Source: Rheinheimera nanhaiensis E407-8 (GTDB lineage: Bacteria; Pseudomonadota; Gammaproteobacteria; Enterobacterales; Alteromonadaceae). From it: DNA of 57,494 nt. This document shows, piece after piece, positions 37,421 through 46,536 of this stretch; within the stretch, counting starts at the first letter, position 1, and every line of letters starts with the position of its first letter. The translations under genes were made by a program, and so were the position numbers. The stretch covers positions 1 through 57,494 of the forward strand of contig NZ_BAFK01000023.1 in NCBI RefSeq assembly GCF_000296695.1, in the 5' to 3' direction. A model generated the notes under the pieces. The model searched no databases and was not told the origin of the DNA. It saw only the letters and a list, made by a program, of their open reading frames with translations.

Positions 37421-37995
37421 CCGGTTATGTTCTGATCCTGTATTACTCGCGCCATGGTGCTGTGGCAGCCCTGGCGGATAAAATTGCTATAGGCGTGCAA
37501 CAAGCCGGTGTTGAGGCGCGGGTGCGCTGCATACCGCCACTGGATAATAGCCATGCCTGTAAACACGCCATTGTCAGCCAGCAAGAACTGGCACAGTGCG
37601 ATGGCCTGGCCTTTGGCAGCCCGGTGCGCTTTGGTAACATGGTAGCCGATGCTAAAGCCTTTTGGGACAGCACTACCAGCCTGTGGCTAAAAGGTGAACT
37701 TATCGACAAGCCTGCCGGCGTCTTTACTTCATCGGGCAGTATGCATGGCGGCAATGAAGCCACTTTGCTCAGTATGAGCCTGCCGTTGTTACATCACGGT
37801 ATGCTGCTTACCGGCATCCCTTACAGCGAGCCAGAGCTGCATCAAACCCAAAGCGGCGGCACGCCCTATGGCCCAAGCCATGTCAGTGGTCACCATGCTG
37901 ATAGCAAACTCAGTATTGACGAGCAGCGCCTGGCCATTAGCTTTGGCAAACGACTGGCCAGCTTAAGCCAGCAATTAAAACAACACAGAGTATAA
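37417..37995 (+). CDS. WrbA-like NAD(P)H:quinone oxidoreductase
   Basis: A 192-residue flavodoxin-fold protein. The FMN phosphate loop is ILYYSRHGAVAALA, and SPVRFGNMVADAKAFWD, FTSSGSMHGGNEATLL and SGGTPYGPSHVSG match WrbA. WrbA proteins reduce quinones by two electrons. Start overlaps yfgD (ATGA), and only 2 bases separate it from DUF2069: one operon yfgD-wrbA-DUF2069, probably from the bepA promoter. Confidence 0.88.
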   Translation: MTGYVLILYYSRHGAVAALADKIAIGVQQAGVEARVRCIPPLDNSHACKHAIVSQQELAQCDGLAFGSPVRFGNMVADAKAFWDSTTSLWLKGELIDKPAGVFTSSGSMHGGNEATLLSMSLPLLHHGMLLTGIPYSEPELHQTQSGGTPYGPSHVSGHHADSKLSIDEQRLAISFGKRLASLSQQLKQHRV

Positions 37996-37997
37996 GC

Positions 37998-38432
37998 ATG
38001 ACAACATCACCCTCCTCTACGACAGCCCCGGTGCCAATGGCGGCAAATACAGCGCGCTATTTACTGCTGGGGCGGCTTGGCTTTTTTGGTTTATGGCTGT
38101 TACAACCTCTGTGGATTTTATGGCTGGCGCCGCCGCAACTGGGTAATGCCTATGTGCTGTTGGCGTTATTGTGGCTGCCATTATGGCTACCGTTTTATGG
38201 CATTGTGAAAGGCCATGCCTACACGCTGGCCTGGGCCAATTTTATTGTGATGATTTACTTTTTGCACAGCCTGACCAACCTTTGGGTCGCCAGCGGTATG
38301 CACCTGTACCTGTCGATACTGGAATTGCTGTTGGCCAGTATGATGTTTATTGGCTGCACCTACTATGCGCGGTTTCGCGGCATGGAGCTGGGCCTTAAGA
38401 TCCCCCGTTTAAAAGATGATCCACGCCGTTAA
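37998..38432 (+). CDS. DUF2069 membrane protein
   Basis: A 144-residue protein with four hydrophobic helices (about 25-45, 50-70, 78-98, 102-125) and the DUF2069 pattern (LLGRLGFFGLWLLQPLWILWLAPP, LLWLPLWLPFYGIVKGHAYT). Function unknown. Its end overlaps the convergent binding-protein gene by 4 bases, and a perfect 7-bp hairpin (38421-38439) covers both stop codons. Confidence 0.88.
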   Translation: MTTSPSSTTAPVPMAANTARYLLLGRLGFFGLWLLQPLWILWLAPPQLGNAYVLLALLWLPLWLPFYGIVKGHAYTLAWANFIVMIYFLHSLTNLWVASGMHLYLSILELLLASMMFIGCTYYARFRGMELGLKIPRLKDDPRR

Positions 38433-38439
38433 GGCGTGG
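38421..38439. terminator. Hairpin over two convergent stop codons
   Basis: CCACGCC (38421-38427), loop GTTAA, GGCGTGG (38433-38439). It lies where the DUF2069 gene and the binding-protein gene end against each other. No T run is present. Confidence 0.4.
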
Positions 38440-39202
38440 CTGGCCGGCCCATATAAAAATTGAGTTGCCGGCCAATAAAGCCGTTTTCTACCAGCTGTGC
38501 AAATTGTTGCTTCAGCCGCGCTGACAGCGCTTTATCATAGTTACTCAGTGCACAATATACCGACGGCGGTGCTGACCAGAGCGCATCAGCGGCAAAGCTG
38601 GTGTCACCAGAGGTTTTTACGTAAAAGTGGTAAGACAGATCGACCGTCATTACCACGTCAAGCCGGCCCTGCTTTAACCGCATCAGATTACTTTCCAGCG
38701 AATGGGCATCGTCACGGATCACATCGCCTAAGCGAAACACCTGCTCCAGCTCCGGGTAAGTAAAGCCCCAGGTGGTACCCACCCGTTTACCGGCCAGATA
38801 TTGAATAGCGGTCACCGGCTCGCTGTCGTGCCGGCGGATCATCAGCTGCTGCGTGCTAAAAAGTGCTCCGGTCCAGCTGAGCTTTTCCGGCTCATTAACC
38901 CAGTCGGGGTTTAAAAAGCAGGCCAGCTCGGCTTTGCCGTCACGCAGCCAGGGCTCTACCCGGGTGCGCGGCAGATTAAGGTAACTCACGCCGGCTCCCA
39001 GCTGTCTGGCCAGCTCATCAATAATATCTTTACTGATCCCCGCTTGTAAGCTGCCATCGGCGGCAAAAATGGCATAAGGCGGTGTATTACTTTCACTGAC
39101 AATGGCCCTTAACTGCAGCGGCGGCTGTGCCGACAACCAGGCGGAAAAGGTTGCGGAAAACATTACGGCAAACAGCAAAAACCACCGACTACTTTTGCGC
39201 AT
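38429..39202 (-). CDS. Periplasmic amino-acid-type solute-binding protein
   Basis: A 257-residue protein with a signal peptide (about 1-26) and a SBP family 3 domain (SESNTPPYAIFAADGSLQAGISKDIIDELARQLG; LAGKRVGTTWGFTYPELEQ). Such domains bind amino acids or related ligands. No ABC permease is adjacent, so it may be an orphan sensor-like or a partner of a distant transporter. AAGGGG precedes the ATG by 5 bases. Confidence 0.85.
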   Translation of the reverse strand: MRKSSRWFLLFAVMFSATFSAWLSAQPPLQLRAIVSESNTPPYAIFAADGSLQAGISKDIIDELARQLGAGVSYLNLPRTRVEPWLRDGKAELACFLNPDWVNEPEKLSWTGALFSTQQLMIRRHDSEPVTAIQYLAGKRVGTTWGFTYPELEQVFRLGDVIRDDAHSLESNLMRLKQGRLDVVMTVDLSYHFYVKTSGDTSFAADALWSAPPSVYCALSNYDKALSARLKQQFAQLVENGFIGRQLNFYMGRPATP

Positions 39203-39258
39203 AACAACCCCTTCTCACGGCCGGGTTAATCGTTTAGTTTAGGTTTGTCTGATACAGC

Positions 39259-40449
39259 TTAGTCAGTTTGCTCCAGCCATTCCACTTTTTCTATCTGGCT
39301 AAAACGGCTGCTGATCTTGTTAGCCGAGGTATGAATTTGCTTCACGTCCACCGCAGCCTGATCAATATGCTTGGCCAAATTGTCAAAGCGGCCACGGAAA
39401 CGGTCAAAGTCTTCGGCCAGTTTCACCAAATGTTCCTGAATTAAATGCACCTGGCGGCGGGTAGCATCATCTTTTAGCACACTGCGCGCTGTGGTTAGTA
39501 CTGCCATTAGCGTGGTGGGCGATGTTAGCCACACGCGCCGCCGGTAAGCTTCTTCTACCAGATCCGCATGATAGGCATGCAGCTCGGCAAAGATGGCCTC
39601 GGCCGGTAAGAACATAATGGCGCCATCGGCCGTTTCATTGCTGATAATGTATTTGTCGGCAATATCGTTAATATGCTTTTTAATATCCAGTTTAAACTGG
39701 CGCTGCGCCAGCTTACGCTCATCACTGCTGTACTGCGGATCGGTCATCTTTTTATAGCTTTCCAGCGGAAACTTGGCGTCTATGGCAATATCGCCACTGG
39801 GCTTGGGTAAAAACAGCATGCAGTCGGCAATACGGCCATTACTAAGGGTATGTTGCAGCGAAAAGTGCTGCTCTGGCAGGACATTGCGAATAAGCGCGGT
39901 TAACTGCACTTCACCAAAAGCGCCACGCGAGCGTTTATCGGCCAGCACTTCCTGCAGGCTGACCACGTTAGTGGACAGTTCGGTGATCTTCTTTTGCGCA
40001 TCGTCAATCAGCGCCAGCCGTTTAACTATGTCGGTAAAGGTTTGGTTAGTTTTTTCAAAGCCATCGCTTAAGCGTTTTTCTACCTGACCGGCAATGTCTT
40101 TCAGGCGCTGATCAATACTTTGCGTAAGCTGCTTTACCTGCTCGGCCAACATTATCGCTTGTTGCTGCAGGTTTTTGCTTAGCTCAAAGCGCGCCGCCTG
40201 CTGGGTGTCGGTGATTTTTTGCAGCACCTGCAGCAGATGTTCCTGTTGCTGTTGCTGTAACTGCTGGCGCTGCTGATGTAACTGCTCCAGTAATTGCTGC
40301 TGCCACTGACCTTGCTGCTGCAGCTGTTCTAATTTAAATTGCTGCAGCTGCGCCGTAGCTGCCGAGCGGCGCATTAACAAGACCAGCAATAACACCAGGT
40401 TCAGGCTGATTAAAGCACCCAGCAGATAAAACCAATGCGCTGTTGTCAT
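39259..40449 (-). CDS. rmuC: DNA recombination protein RmuC
   Basis: A 396-residue protein with an N-terminal membrane helix (about 3-25), a long Gln-rich coiled coil (about 35-150) and a PD-(D/E)XK-type nuclease domain (about 160-330: KRSRGAFGEVQL, LPKPSGDIAIDAKFPLESY, IMFLPAEAIFAELH). RmuC limits DNA inversion at repeats. AAAGGAG lies 5 bases before the ATG at 40449, which fixes the start over an upstream in-frame one. Confidence 0.93.
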   Translation of the reverse strand: MTTAHWFYLLGALISLNLVLLLVLLMRRSAATAQLQQFKLEQLQQQGQWQQQLLEQLHQQRQQLQQQQQEHLLQVLQKITDTQQAARFELSKNLQQQAIMLAEQVKQLTQSIDQRLKDIAGQVEKRLSDGFEKTNQTFTDIVKRLALIDDAQKKITELSTNVVSLQEVLADKRSRGAFGEVQLTALIRNVLPEQHFSLQHTLSNGRIADCMLFLPKPSGDIAIDAKFPLESYKKMTDPQYSSDERKLAQRQFKLDIKKHINDIADKYIISNETADGAIMFLPAEAIFAELHAYHADLVEEAYRRRVWLTSPTTLMAVLTTARSVLKDDATRRQVHLIQEHLVKLAEDFDRFRGRFDNLAKHIDQAAVDVKQIHTSANKISSRFSQIEKVEWLEQTD

Positions 40450-40525
40450 AAAACTCCTTTGCCGGCAAACCAGTGCCGGGGCCACTGCGTATAAAGCGCA
40501 ACTATACAACGTTATTAGCAGTACC

Positions 40526-41104
40526 ATGAAGCAACTGGCATTATTTGTGTTAAGCAGTTTTATTTTACCCGGCGGACGTATGCGCCTCAGGGTATTTGAA
40601 CCCCGTTATGTGCGTCTGGTTAGCGAAGCCAGTGCCGGCAAGCGTGATTTTGCCATGGCGCAGATCAACCCTTATGTTGACCAGCAGCATCAGGATCGCA
40701 TTTTGCCCTTGGCTACCCGGGTAAAAATTGAAGATTTTGAGCAACTAGACGATGGCTTACTGGGTATTACCATCGCCGGGGTAGAAAAGGTGCAGATCCT
40801 TAAGCGCTGGCAGGAAGCCGACAATCTGAATGTGGCTGAGGTCAATGTCTTGGATAGCTGGCCGTCACAAGCCGTTGCACCTGAATACCGTGAGTTAACC
40901 CTGCAGTTACAAAAGATATTGATGCAGTATCCGGCGCTGCAGCAACTATACCCCAATCCACAATACACCGATGCCGCCTGGGTGGCGTCACGTTATCTGG
41001 AGCTGTTACCGATGCAACCGGCGTTAAAACAGCAATTAGCGCTGCAAAGTAGCCCGGCGCCCTGCCTGGACAGCCTGCAGGCCTGGTTGGCACATCAGGC
41101 CTGA
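40526..41104 (+). CDS. Lon N-terminal (substrate-binding) domain protein
   Basis: A 192-residue stand-alone LON/PUA-like domain (ALFVLSSFILPGGRMRLRVFEPRYVRLV, ATRVKIEDFEQLDDGLLGITIAGVEKVQI). No ATPase or protease part is present. In Lon the domain recognises unfolded substrates; the role of the free domain is unknown. It ends overlapping the convergent NTF2-like gene by 10 bases. Confidence 0.9.
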   Translation: MKQLALFVLSSFILPGGRMRLRVFEPRYVRLVSEASAGKRDFAMAQINPYVDQQHQDRILPLATRVKIEDFEQLDDGLLGITIAGVEKVQILKRWQEADNLNVAEVNVLDSWPSQAVAPEYRELTLQLQKILMQYPALQQLYPNPQYTDAAWVASRYLELLPMQPALKQQLALQSSPAPCLDSLQAWLAHQA

Positions 41105-41505
41105 GTAGCAGTTACTCTGTGATAAGCCGCTTGCTCGTCGTCCAGAATAATGGCCACTACCTGCCAGACATCATGGCGTTTTTGTAAGGTGTAAGATGTG
41201 TGGCAGGTAAACAGCACACTGCCGCTTTGATCAAAAAAACGCCAGCAGAGGCTGGCAAACTGCAATTGCTCCGATAACCGTAGCTGATGCAGCAATACCG
41301 GCTCGGCATCAACCACGCCCAACTGACGGTATTTTTCCACCTGCGACAAAATATGGTTGTGCAGCGCGTCGTTATCCATCAACAGGGTTTTATTATCGCC
41401 TGATAACAACATGCTGGGCAGCGAGATAAAATCGCTAAAAGCGGCAATGTCTGCAGTCACATAGGCTTTGGCGTAACGCTGGAAGAAATCGGCAATACTT
41501 TGCAT
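41095..41505 (-). CDS. NTF2-like protein of unknown function
   Basis: A 136-residue single-domain protein. The pattern FFQRYAKAYVTADIAAFSDFISLPSML and the late aromatic strand VWQVVAIILDD suggest an NTF2/SnoaL-type fold. No catalytic residues are evident and no ligand can be named. It follows queE on the same strand after 15 bases and may be co-transcribed with it. Confidence 0.65.
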   Translation of the reverse strand: MQSIADFFQRYAKAYVTADIAAFSDFISLPSMLLSGDNKTLLMDNDALHNHILSQVEKYRQLGVVDAEPVLLHQLRLSEQLQFASLCWRFFDQSGSVLFTCHTSYTLQKRHDVWQVVAIILDDEQAAYHRVTATQA

Positions 41506-41520
41506 GCGGCTATCCTTAGT

Positions 41521-42186
41521 TCAACTGATACCGATGTATTTATGTACCTGCACGCTTAAGCGCCAGTTATGTTGCTTGCACATGGCAATCGCCAGCTCAG
41601 TGGCACGTTGCTGCTGGCTGATTGGCTGTAAGTAAATCAGCTTAGCTGCGGTATCAGTGTGTTGCAATAACTGCAACAGCTCATCAATATGCTTTTGCAT
41701 TGCCACCGGGTGTTTAATTTCATTGGCTCTGTCGAGCGCACTTTGCAGCACTTTGTAGCCGCCAGCCATATTGACCTTAGGGGATACCGTAACCCAGGTT
41801 TGCGCCGGCGCTTTTATGTCAAAGGTGCCGCTGGTTTCAATTTGCGTACTGTAGCCGGCATTATGCAGCGCTTCGCACAACGGGTTTAAGTCGAACATAC
41901 AGGGCTCACCGCCGGTAATCACCACATGCTTAGCCTGATAGCCTTTTGCTACAAACAACTGCAATAAATCGGCAGGCGTTACAGCCGCCCAATGCTCTGT
42001 CTCAGCGGTTTTTATGACGATATCGCCCAGGCTTTGCTTAAGCTCAGGTTTTATCTCCCAGGTATGTTTGGTATCACACCAGCTGCAGCCCACCGGGCAG
42101 CCCTGCAAGCGGATAAAAATCGCTGGCGCGCCGGTAAAGCTGCCCTCGCCCTGAATGGTTTCAAAAACCTCGTTAACCTTATACAC
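41521..42186 (-). CDS. queE: 7-carboxy-7-deazaguanine synthase
   Basis: A 221-residue radical SAM enzyme that contracts carboxytetrahydropterin to 7-carboxy-7-deazaguanine in queuosine synthesis. The cluster cysteines are C30, C34 and C37 ([15 protein letters not shown]), and [12 protein letters not shown] is the GGEP-type SAM motif. The start codon is GTG, chosen because [18 protein letters not shown] aligns with the family start. It is divergent from queC, 104 bases apart, so the two queuosine genes share a control region. Confidence 0.94.
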   Translation of the reverse strand: MYKVNEVFETIQGEGSFTGAPAIFIRLQGCPVGCSWCDTKHTWEIKPELKQSLGDIVIKTAETEHWAAVTPADLLQLFVAKGYQAKHVVITGGEPCMFDLNPLCEALHNAGYSTQIETSGTFDIKAPAQTWVTVSPKVNMAGGYKVLQSALDRANEIKHPVAMQKHIDELLQLLQHTDTAAKLIYLQPISQQQRATELAIAMCKQHNWRLSVQVHKYIGIS

Positions 42187-42290
42187 GCTGTGCTTTACCC
42201 TTTAGCCTGTGGCTGAATTACTGTACAATGCGCGCCCGCCCAAAGGCGACGCTTTACCAATACGCTGCATTATACAAGAGAGAGCCTGCT

Positions 42291-42947
42291 ATGCCGAACA
42301 AAGTTGTGGTGATTTACTCCGGTGGAATGGATTCGTTCACCGTATTACACAAAGCCGTGCAGGCAGGTCATGATGTATATGCCCTCTCATTCAATTATGG
42401 CCAGCGCCATGTGAAAGAGCTGCAATGCGCTGCCACCGTGTGCCAGCAGCTTGGCATTAAGCATAAAATTGTTGATATCTCGGCCATTAATCAGCTATTG
42501 GCGGGCTCGTCGCTAACAGATGATATTGATATCCCGGAAGGCCACTATGCGGCAGATAATATGAAATCGACCGTGGTGCCCAACCGCAACATGATTTTGC
42601 TGTCGCTGGCGGTCGGTTATGCGGTGTCAATTGGTGCTAACCAGGTGTATTACGGCGCCCATAGCGGCGATCACTTTATTTACCCGGATTGCCGGCCAGA
42701 ATTTGTGCAAAAAATGCATGATGTCTGTCAGATAGCCAACTATGAGCCGGTGGATATCGTTAGCCCCTATTTGCAGCAAACCAAAATTGAAATCCTCGCC
42801 GATGGCCTGGCGATGGGGCTGGATTACAGCCAAACCTGGACCTGCTACAACGGCCGTGACAAAGCCTGCGGTAAATGCGGCTCTTGTCAGGAGCGGTTAG
42901 AAGCCTTTGCCCTTAACCACACCACCGATCCATTGCCGTACGAATAG
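42291..42947 (+). CDS. queC: 7-cyano-7-deazaguanine synthase
   Basis: A 218-residue ATP-dependent enzyme making preQ0 from the QueE product. The PP-loop is SGGMDS (10-15). The zinc site at the C-terminus is [10 protein letters not shown] with an upstream Cys in TWTCYNG. The ATG at 42291 follows GAGAGAG. No preQ1 riboswitch is visible in the leader. Confidence 0.96.
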   Translation: MPNKVVVIYSGGMDSFTVLHKAVQAGHDVYALSFNYGQRHVKELQCAATVCQQLGIKHKIVDISAINQLLAGSSLTDDIDIPEGHYAADNMKSTVVPNRNMILLSLAVGYAVSIGANQVYYGAHSGDHFIYPDCRPEFVQKMHDVCQIANYEPVDIVSPYLQQTKIEILADGLAMGLDYSQTWTCYNGRDKACGKCGSCQERLEAFALNHTTDPLPYE

Positions 42948-42987
42948 CCTGACGCCTTGATCCAGACCTGCTGGTTATAACATATAG

Positions 42988-43011
42988 AAAAGCGGCCTTG
43001 TGGCCGCTTTT
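42988..43011 (+). terminator. Terminator after queC
   Basis: AAAAGCGGCC, loop TTGT, GGCCGCTTTT: a 10-bp stem whose T run closes the queC transcript 40 bases after its stop. The flanking A run would let it work on the other strand as well. Confidence 0.8.
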
Positions 43012-43054
43012 GTTGTCTCTATAATGTCGAAAACTTTCGCTGGAGCAAAAACTT

Positions 43055-44302
43055 ATGTTGGCTTTTTGGTTTGCCATCCCTTTTTGGCAACGGGTATTAG
43101 GGGCATTGCTGCTGGGTGTGCTCACCGGCGTATTACTGGGTGAACAGGCCACAACATTAAAGCCGCTGGGCACCTTATTTATTAATGCCATCCGCATGCT
43201 GGTGGTGCCGCTGGTATTTTTTGCCCTGATTAGCAGCATTACCTCGCTGGCCGATACCGGTAAAATGCAGCGCCTGGCGTTTAAAACCATTGGTTTATTT
43301 TTACTTACCGCCCTGATTGCCAGCCTGATTGGCCTGACGGTAGGCTCGCTGATGCCGTGGGACAACGCCATGCAGTTAACCGCCGCTGAGGTAAAACCGC
43401 GTGATATCCCGCCGGTGGCCGATGTGCTGACCAACCTTATTCCGACTAACCCACTGGCCGCTATGGTTAATGGCAATATTCTGCAAATTATCGTATTTGC
43501 CGCTATCGTCGGCATCGCTATTAATAAAGTGGGCGACAAAGCGCTGCCGATGAAAAAGGTACTGCTATCGGGTGCCGATATTATGTTTCAGGTTACCCGT
43601 ATGGTGCTGGAGCTTACGCCGCTGGGCGTATTTGGCTTAATGGCCTGGGCGGTCGGCAGCTATGGCCTGGCGACCTTGCTGCCGCTGGGGCAGTTTATTA
43701 TCGCCGTTTATATTGGCTGCGCCATCCATATTCTGTTTACCTATGGCGGCCTGGTAAAACTGTTTGGTGGTATGCGTGTGCGCGACTACTTTAAAGCCAT
43801 ACTGCCGGCGCAGTTAGTGGCCTACAGCAGTGCCAGCAGTTACGGTACCCTGCCGGTAAGCCATAAGGTGGTTACCGAAAACCTGAAAGTATCAAAAGAC
43901 TATGCCAGCTTTGTGCTGCCACTGGGCGCCACCATTAACATGGATGGCTGCGGCGGCATTTACCCGGCCATTGCAGCAATATTTATCGCTCAGTTATATG
44001 GTATTGATCTTAGCGCGCTGGATTATCTGTTAATCGCCGGCACCGCCACGCTGGCGTCAGTGGGCACCGCCGGTGTGCCCGGTACCGCTATGGTGATGCT
44101 CACCGTGACCTTAAGTGTGGTTGGCCTGCCGCTGGAAGGTATTGCCTTTATCGCCGCGGTAGACCGTATTATCGATATGATGCGCACCGCCACTAATGTG
44201 ACAGGCGATACTATGGTGGCACTGGTGGTTGGCCGCGCTGAAGGTTTGGTTGACACCCAAGCTACAGCCGATGCTCAATTAGTTAATACGCCGCAGCGCT
44301 AG
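43055..44302 (+). CDS. Dicarboxylate/amino acid:cation symporter (DAACS)
   Basis: A 415-residue membrane transporter of the Glt/DctA family with eight helices and two re-entrant hairpins. The HP1 motif, SSSATLP in most prokaryotic members, reads SSYGTLPVS here. The TM7 NMDGT motif reads NMDGCGGIYPAIAAIFIAQ. HP2 is AGTATLASVGTAGVPGTAMVML, and TM8 has DRIIDMMRTATNVTGD, with the Asp/Arg/Asn substrate residues present. The changed motifs suggest a different substrate preference. It stands alone. A 10-bp hairpin (44289-44315) covers its stop codon. Confidence 0.92.
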   Translation: MLAFWFAIPFWQRVLGALLLGVLTGVLLGEQATTLKPLGTLFINAIRMLVVPLVFFALISSITSLADTGKMQRLAFKTIGLFLLTALIASLIGLTVGSLMPWDNAMQLTAAEVKPRDIPPVADVLTNLIPTNPLAAMVNGNILQIIVFAAIVGIAINKVGDKALPMKKVLLSGADIMFQVTRMVLELTPLGVFGLMAWAVGSYGLATLLPLGQFIIAVYIGCAIHILFTYGGLVKLFGGMRVRDYFKAILPAQLVAYSSASSYGTLPVSHKVVTENLKVSKDYASFVLPLGATINMDGCGGIYPAIAAIFIAQLYGIDLSALDYLLIAGTATLASVGTAGVPGTAMVMLTVTLSVVGLPLEGIAFIAAVDRIIDMMRTATNVTGDTMVALVVGRAEGLVDTQATADAQLVNTPQR

Positions 44303-44353
44303 TTTCGCTGCGGCGCACTGCCATTATTTTGGTACATCAGGCGTTTTGCTAAA

Positions 44354-45706
44354 TCAGGCTGCGCTAAACAGGTTTTGGTGCAGCTGTTTTACGACTGCCG
44401 GCGCATCGGCATCCTGCACTAAAAAGCACAGGTTATGTTTAGAGGCGCCATGGCAAATCAGCCGCATATTAATGCGCTCCAGCGTGTTAAATAAATCGCC
44501 GGTTACGCCTTTACTGCTGTGCAAATGGTTACCTATCACCGCCACCAAACTTAACCCCTGCTCAACGCTGACATCGCAAAAGCTGCGCAGCTCCGCCAGC
44601 GCCGGCTCTACCGAGGCACTAAAAGCACTGGTCATGCCGCCTTCATCCAGTGTCAGTGCCACACTAATCTCAGAGGTTGTGACTAAATCTACCGAAATCT
44701 GATGCCGGCTTAAGGTATCAAACACCCGGGTTAAAAAGCCGGCAGCGTGCAACATGGCCGGGCTTTTTACCGTAATCAGGGTTTGTGATTTTCTAAGTGC
44801 GATAGCCCGGTATGGCGGGCGCTCTTTGACGTCTTTGGCAATCCAGGTGCCGCCGGCTTGGGGCTCGCGGCTGGAGCCGACAAAGACGCCGATATTACGC
44901 CGCATGGCCGGTATTAACGTGGCTGGATGCAGCACTTTGGCGCCAAAAGTCGCCATTTCAGCCGCTTCATCAAAGCTTATTTCTTTAATGCAGCGGGCCT
45001 GCTCGGTTAAACGCGGATCGGTGGTAAAAATACCGACCACATCGGTCCAGATTTGCACCACACTGGCGGCCAGCGCTTCGCCAAATAAGGCGGCGCTGTA
45101 ATCGGAGCCCCCGCGGCCCAACGTAGTGGTTTGGCCGGCATCATCGGCGCCAATAAAGCCTTGTGTCACCACTATGTTGTCCGCCAACAGCGGCTGCAGC
45201 TGCAGCGCCGCTAACTGGCTAATTTGGCCAACTTGCGGCTCGCCTTTGCCAAAACGGCTGTCGGTACGCATGACACGGCGCGCATCAAAACATAACCCCG
45301 GCGCACCGCGTTCACGCAGTACCTGGGCAAACAGCACCGAGCTTAGCCGCTCGCCAAAGCTTTGAATTTCATCTTTGTGCACGCCGCTGTACACAGCGCC
45401 GCCCTGCTCAATCAGATCTTTAAGTGCGCCCAGCAGGGCATCAATATCGGCCGCGACCTGTTGTGGTTGCGCCAAGCGGTGCAATACCGCCAGCGTAATA
45501 CGCTCGATGCCCTGATAACAGGCGTAGCGTTCGCTGATGTCGGTATGTTTGGTGATATCAACTAATAAGTTAGTCACGCCAGAGCTGGCGCTGACGACAA
45601 CCAAGCGGATCGCCGGGTCGTTAAGGACAATGTCGGCACAGCGCGACATCGCATCGAAATCGGCCACACTGGTGCCGCCAAACTTCGCAACAATAAGCTT
45701 AGACAA
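44354..45706 (-). CDS. lysC: Lysine-sensitive aspartokinase III
   Basis: A 450-residue aspartate kinase (E. coli LysC 449), the first step toward lysine, methionine and threonine. The kinase domain starts LIVAKFGGTSVADFDAM; GRGGSDYSAALFGEAL and FGAKVLHPATLIPA are family sites. Two ACT domains follow (about 310-450), where lysine binds. The start is TTG at 45706: AAGGAG lies 7 bases upstream, and SKLIVAKFGGTS matches the family start. An in-frame ATG further upstream lies in the riboswitch leader and has no such support. Confidence 0.95.
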   Translation of the reverse strand: MSKLIVAKFGGTSVADFDAMSRCADIVLNDPAIRLVVVSASSGVTNLLVDITKHTDISERYACYQGIERITLAVLHRLAQPQQVAADIDALLGALKDLIEQGGAVYSGVHKDEIQSFGERLSSVLFAQVLRERGAPGLCFDARRVMRTDSRFGKGEPQVGQISQLAALQLQPLLADNIVVTQGFIGADDAGQTTTLGRGGSDYSAALFGEALAASVVQIWTDVVGIFTTDPRLTEQARCIKEISFDEAAEMATFGAKVLHPATLIPAMRRNIGVFVGSSREPQAGGTWIAKDVKERPPYRAIALRKSQTLITVKSPAMLHAAGFLTRVFDTLSRHQISVDLVTTSEISVALTLDEGGMTSAFSASVEPALAELRSFCDVSVEQGLSLVAVIGNHLHSSKGVTGDLFNTLERINMRLICHGASKHNLCFLVQDADAPAVVKQLHQNLFSAA

Positions 45707-45778
45707 GGGGTCTCTCCTTATAAAACATAATAAGCAGAGCATGGCATTTGCTAACAGCAAAACGAGAATGACACAGAC

Positions 45779-45786
45779 AGCTTCTG
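45779..45786 (-). promoter_or_regulatory. Alternative pairing strand of the lysC riboswitch
   Basis: CAGAAGCT on the minus strand (45779-45786) is fully complementary to AGCTTCTG (45817-45824), which contains the 3' strand of riboswitch helix P1. It could form an 8-bp helix only when P1 is open, as expected for an expression platform. No T run follows, so control of translation or decay is likelier than termination. Confidence 0.5.
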
Positions 45787-45813
45787 TAATTTCTGTACAC
45801 TGTAGTTAACAAA

Positions 45814-45985
45814 GGCCAGAAGCTCTCCACCGCAATTTCAGGTGACAGTCGTAAGGATTCAGCCTTAACGACCGGGATACGCCGCTCTATATCAGCGCCT
45901 CCCTCGGCGTTAGTCCCCCTCGTTCAGGCTACGATGTATAGACATCTGTCCTGAACTACCTGGCTAACGCACCTCTTCTGGTCTA
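45814..45985 (-). promoter_or_regulatory. Lysine riboswitch (L-box)
   Basis: The minus-strand leader of lysC matches the lysine aptamer. P1 pairs CCAGAAG (5' end, about 45981) with CTTCTGG (45815-45821). Then AGAGGTGCGTTAGCC, a hairpin with GTTCAGGACAG/CTGAAC, GAGGGGGACTAACGCCGAGG, an arm with GGCTGAATCC, and GACTGTCACC follow in the family order, closely like E. coli lysC. Lysine binding should reduce lysC expression. The gene start is 108 bases further on. Confidence 0.9.
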
Positions 45986-46007
45986 TCAGATTCGATTGAC
46001 GGGCGAC

Positions 46008-46036
46008 ACCTTACCCTGTTTTACCGCCTCAGGCAA
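46008..46036 (-). promoter_or_regulatory. Probable lysC promoter
   Basis: TTGCCT (46031-46036), 17 bases, TAAGGT (46008-46013) on the minus strand, about 25 bases before the aptamer. The -10 is weak. The remaining bases between here and the next gene (46182) hold nothing I can name. Confidence 0.4.
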
Positions 46037-46181
46037 TAGCCTTTTAGCCGTCTAAACAAAGTTTCTGCATTGCCGCCACTGTTGCGTCTGCCAGCGCTTA
46101 TGTATTGCCGCTTATGGTATCGCGTTAACCTGAACAAATCCTTAGCCGGCGTAAAATAATTTAAGCTGCACTGACAATACA

Positions 46182-46451
46182 TTAATAGTTGCGGTTAATT
46201 TTCTTTAATTGGCTGACAAACTCATCCATGTCGGCTTCATTTTTGGCATCGCTATGCCATTTATTATGAAAACCTAATGTCAGCTGCACCTTGTTATTAC
46301 TCAGGTACACCTCATAGCCATCAAAACCGGCATTCACCGTAATGCCATCAAGCGTAAAGCCGGCACCCAATTCGTTGTTAATCGCTGTGCCGTGTTTTTC
46401 AACTTTGCCATATACGCTTAATAAGAATTTACCATCAAGTTCATTTTGCAT
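46182..46451 (-). CDS. Small protein, possibly DUF3081
   Basis: An 89-residue cytoplasmic protein. The stretch GFDGYEVYLSNNKVQLTLGFHNKW resembles the DUF3081 family (FDGY--YL-D--V-LT--FHNK), recalled from memory. Function unknown. GGAG precedes the ATG by 7 bases, which supports a real gene. It lies upstream of lysC on the same strand but is separated from it by the riboswitch region. Confidence 0.65.
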   Translation of the reverse strand: MQNELDGKFLLSVYGKVEKHGTAINNELGAGFTLDGITVNAGFDGYEVYLSNNKVQLTLGFHNKWHSDAKNEADMDEFVSQLKKINRNY

Positions 46452-46536
46452 CTGTCATCTCCGCCTTAAATGCTGTGGTCGTTTGCAGTAACTACGGCCT
46501 AAAGGTATAGTCCGGCTGTGTTAAAAGGAGAAATAT

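Noticed and set aside
42187..42290. preQ1 riboswitch between queE and queC
   Set aside because: The 104 bases lack the small hairpin plus A-rich tail of preQ1 aptamers.
42913..43539. 208-codon open frame on the minus strand over the DAACS gene
   Set aside because: It lies opposite a clearly conserved transporter gene, and its translation is low-complexity Ser/Ile/Arg-rich, as expected from an antisense frame of such a gene.
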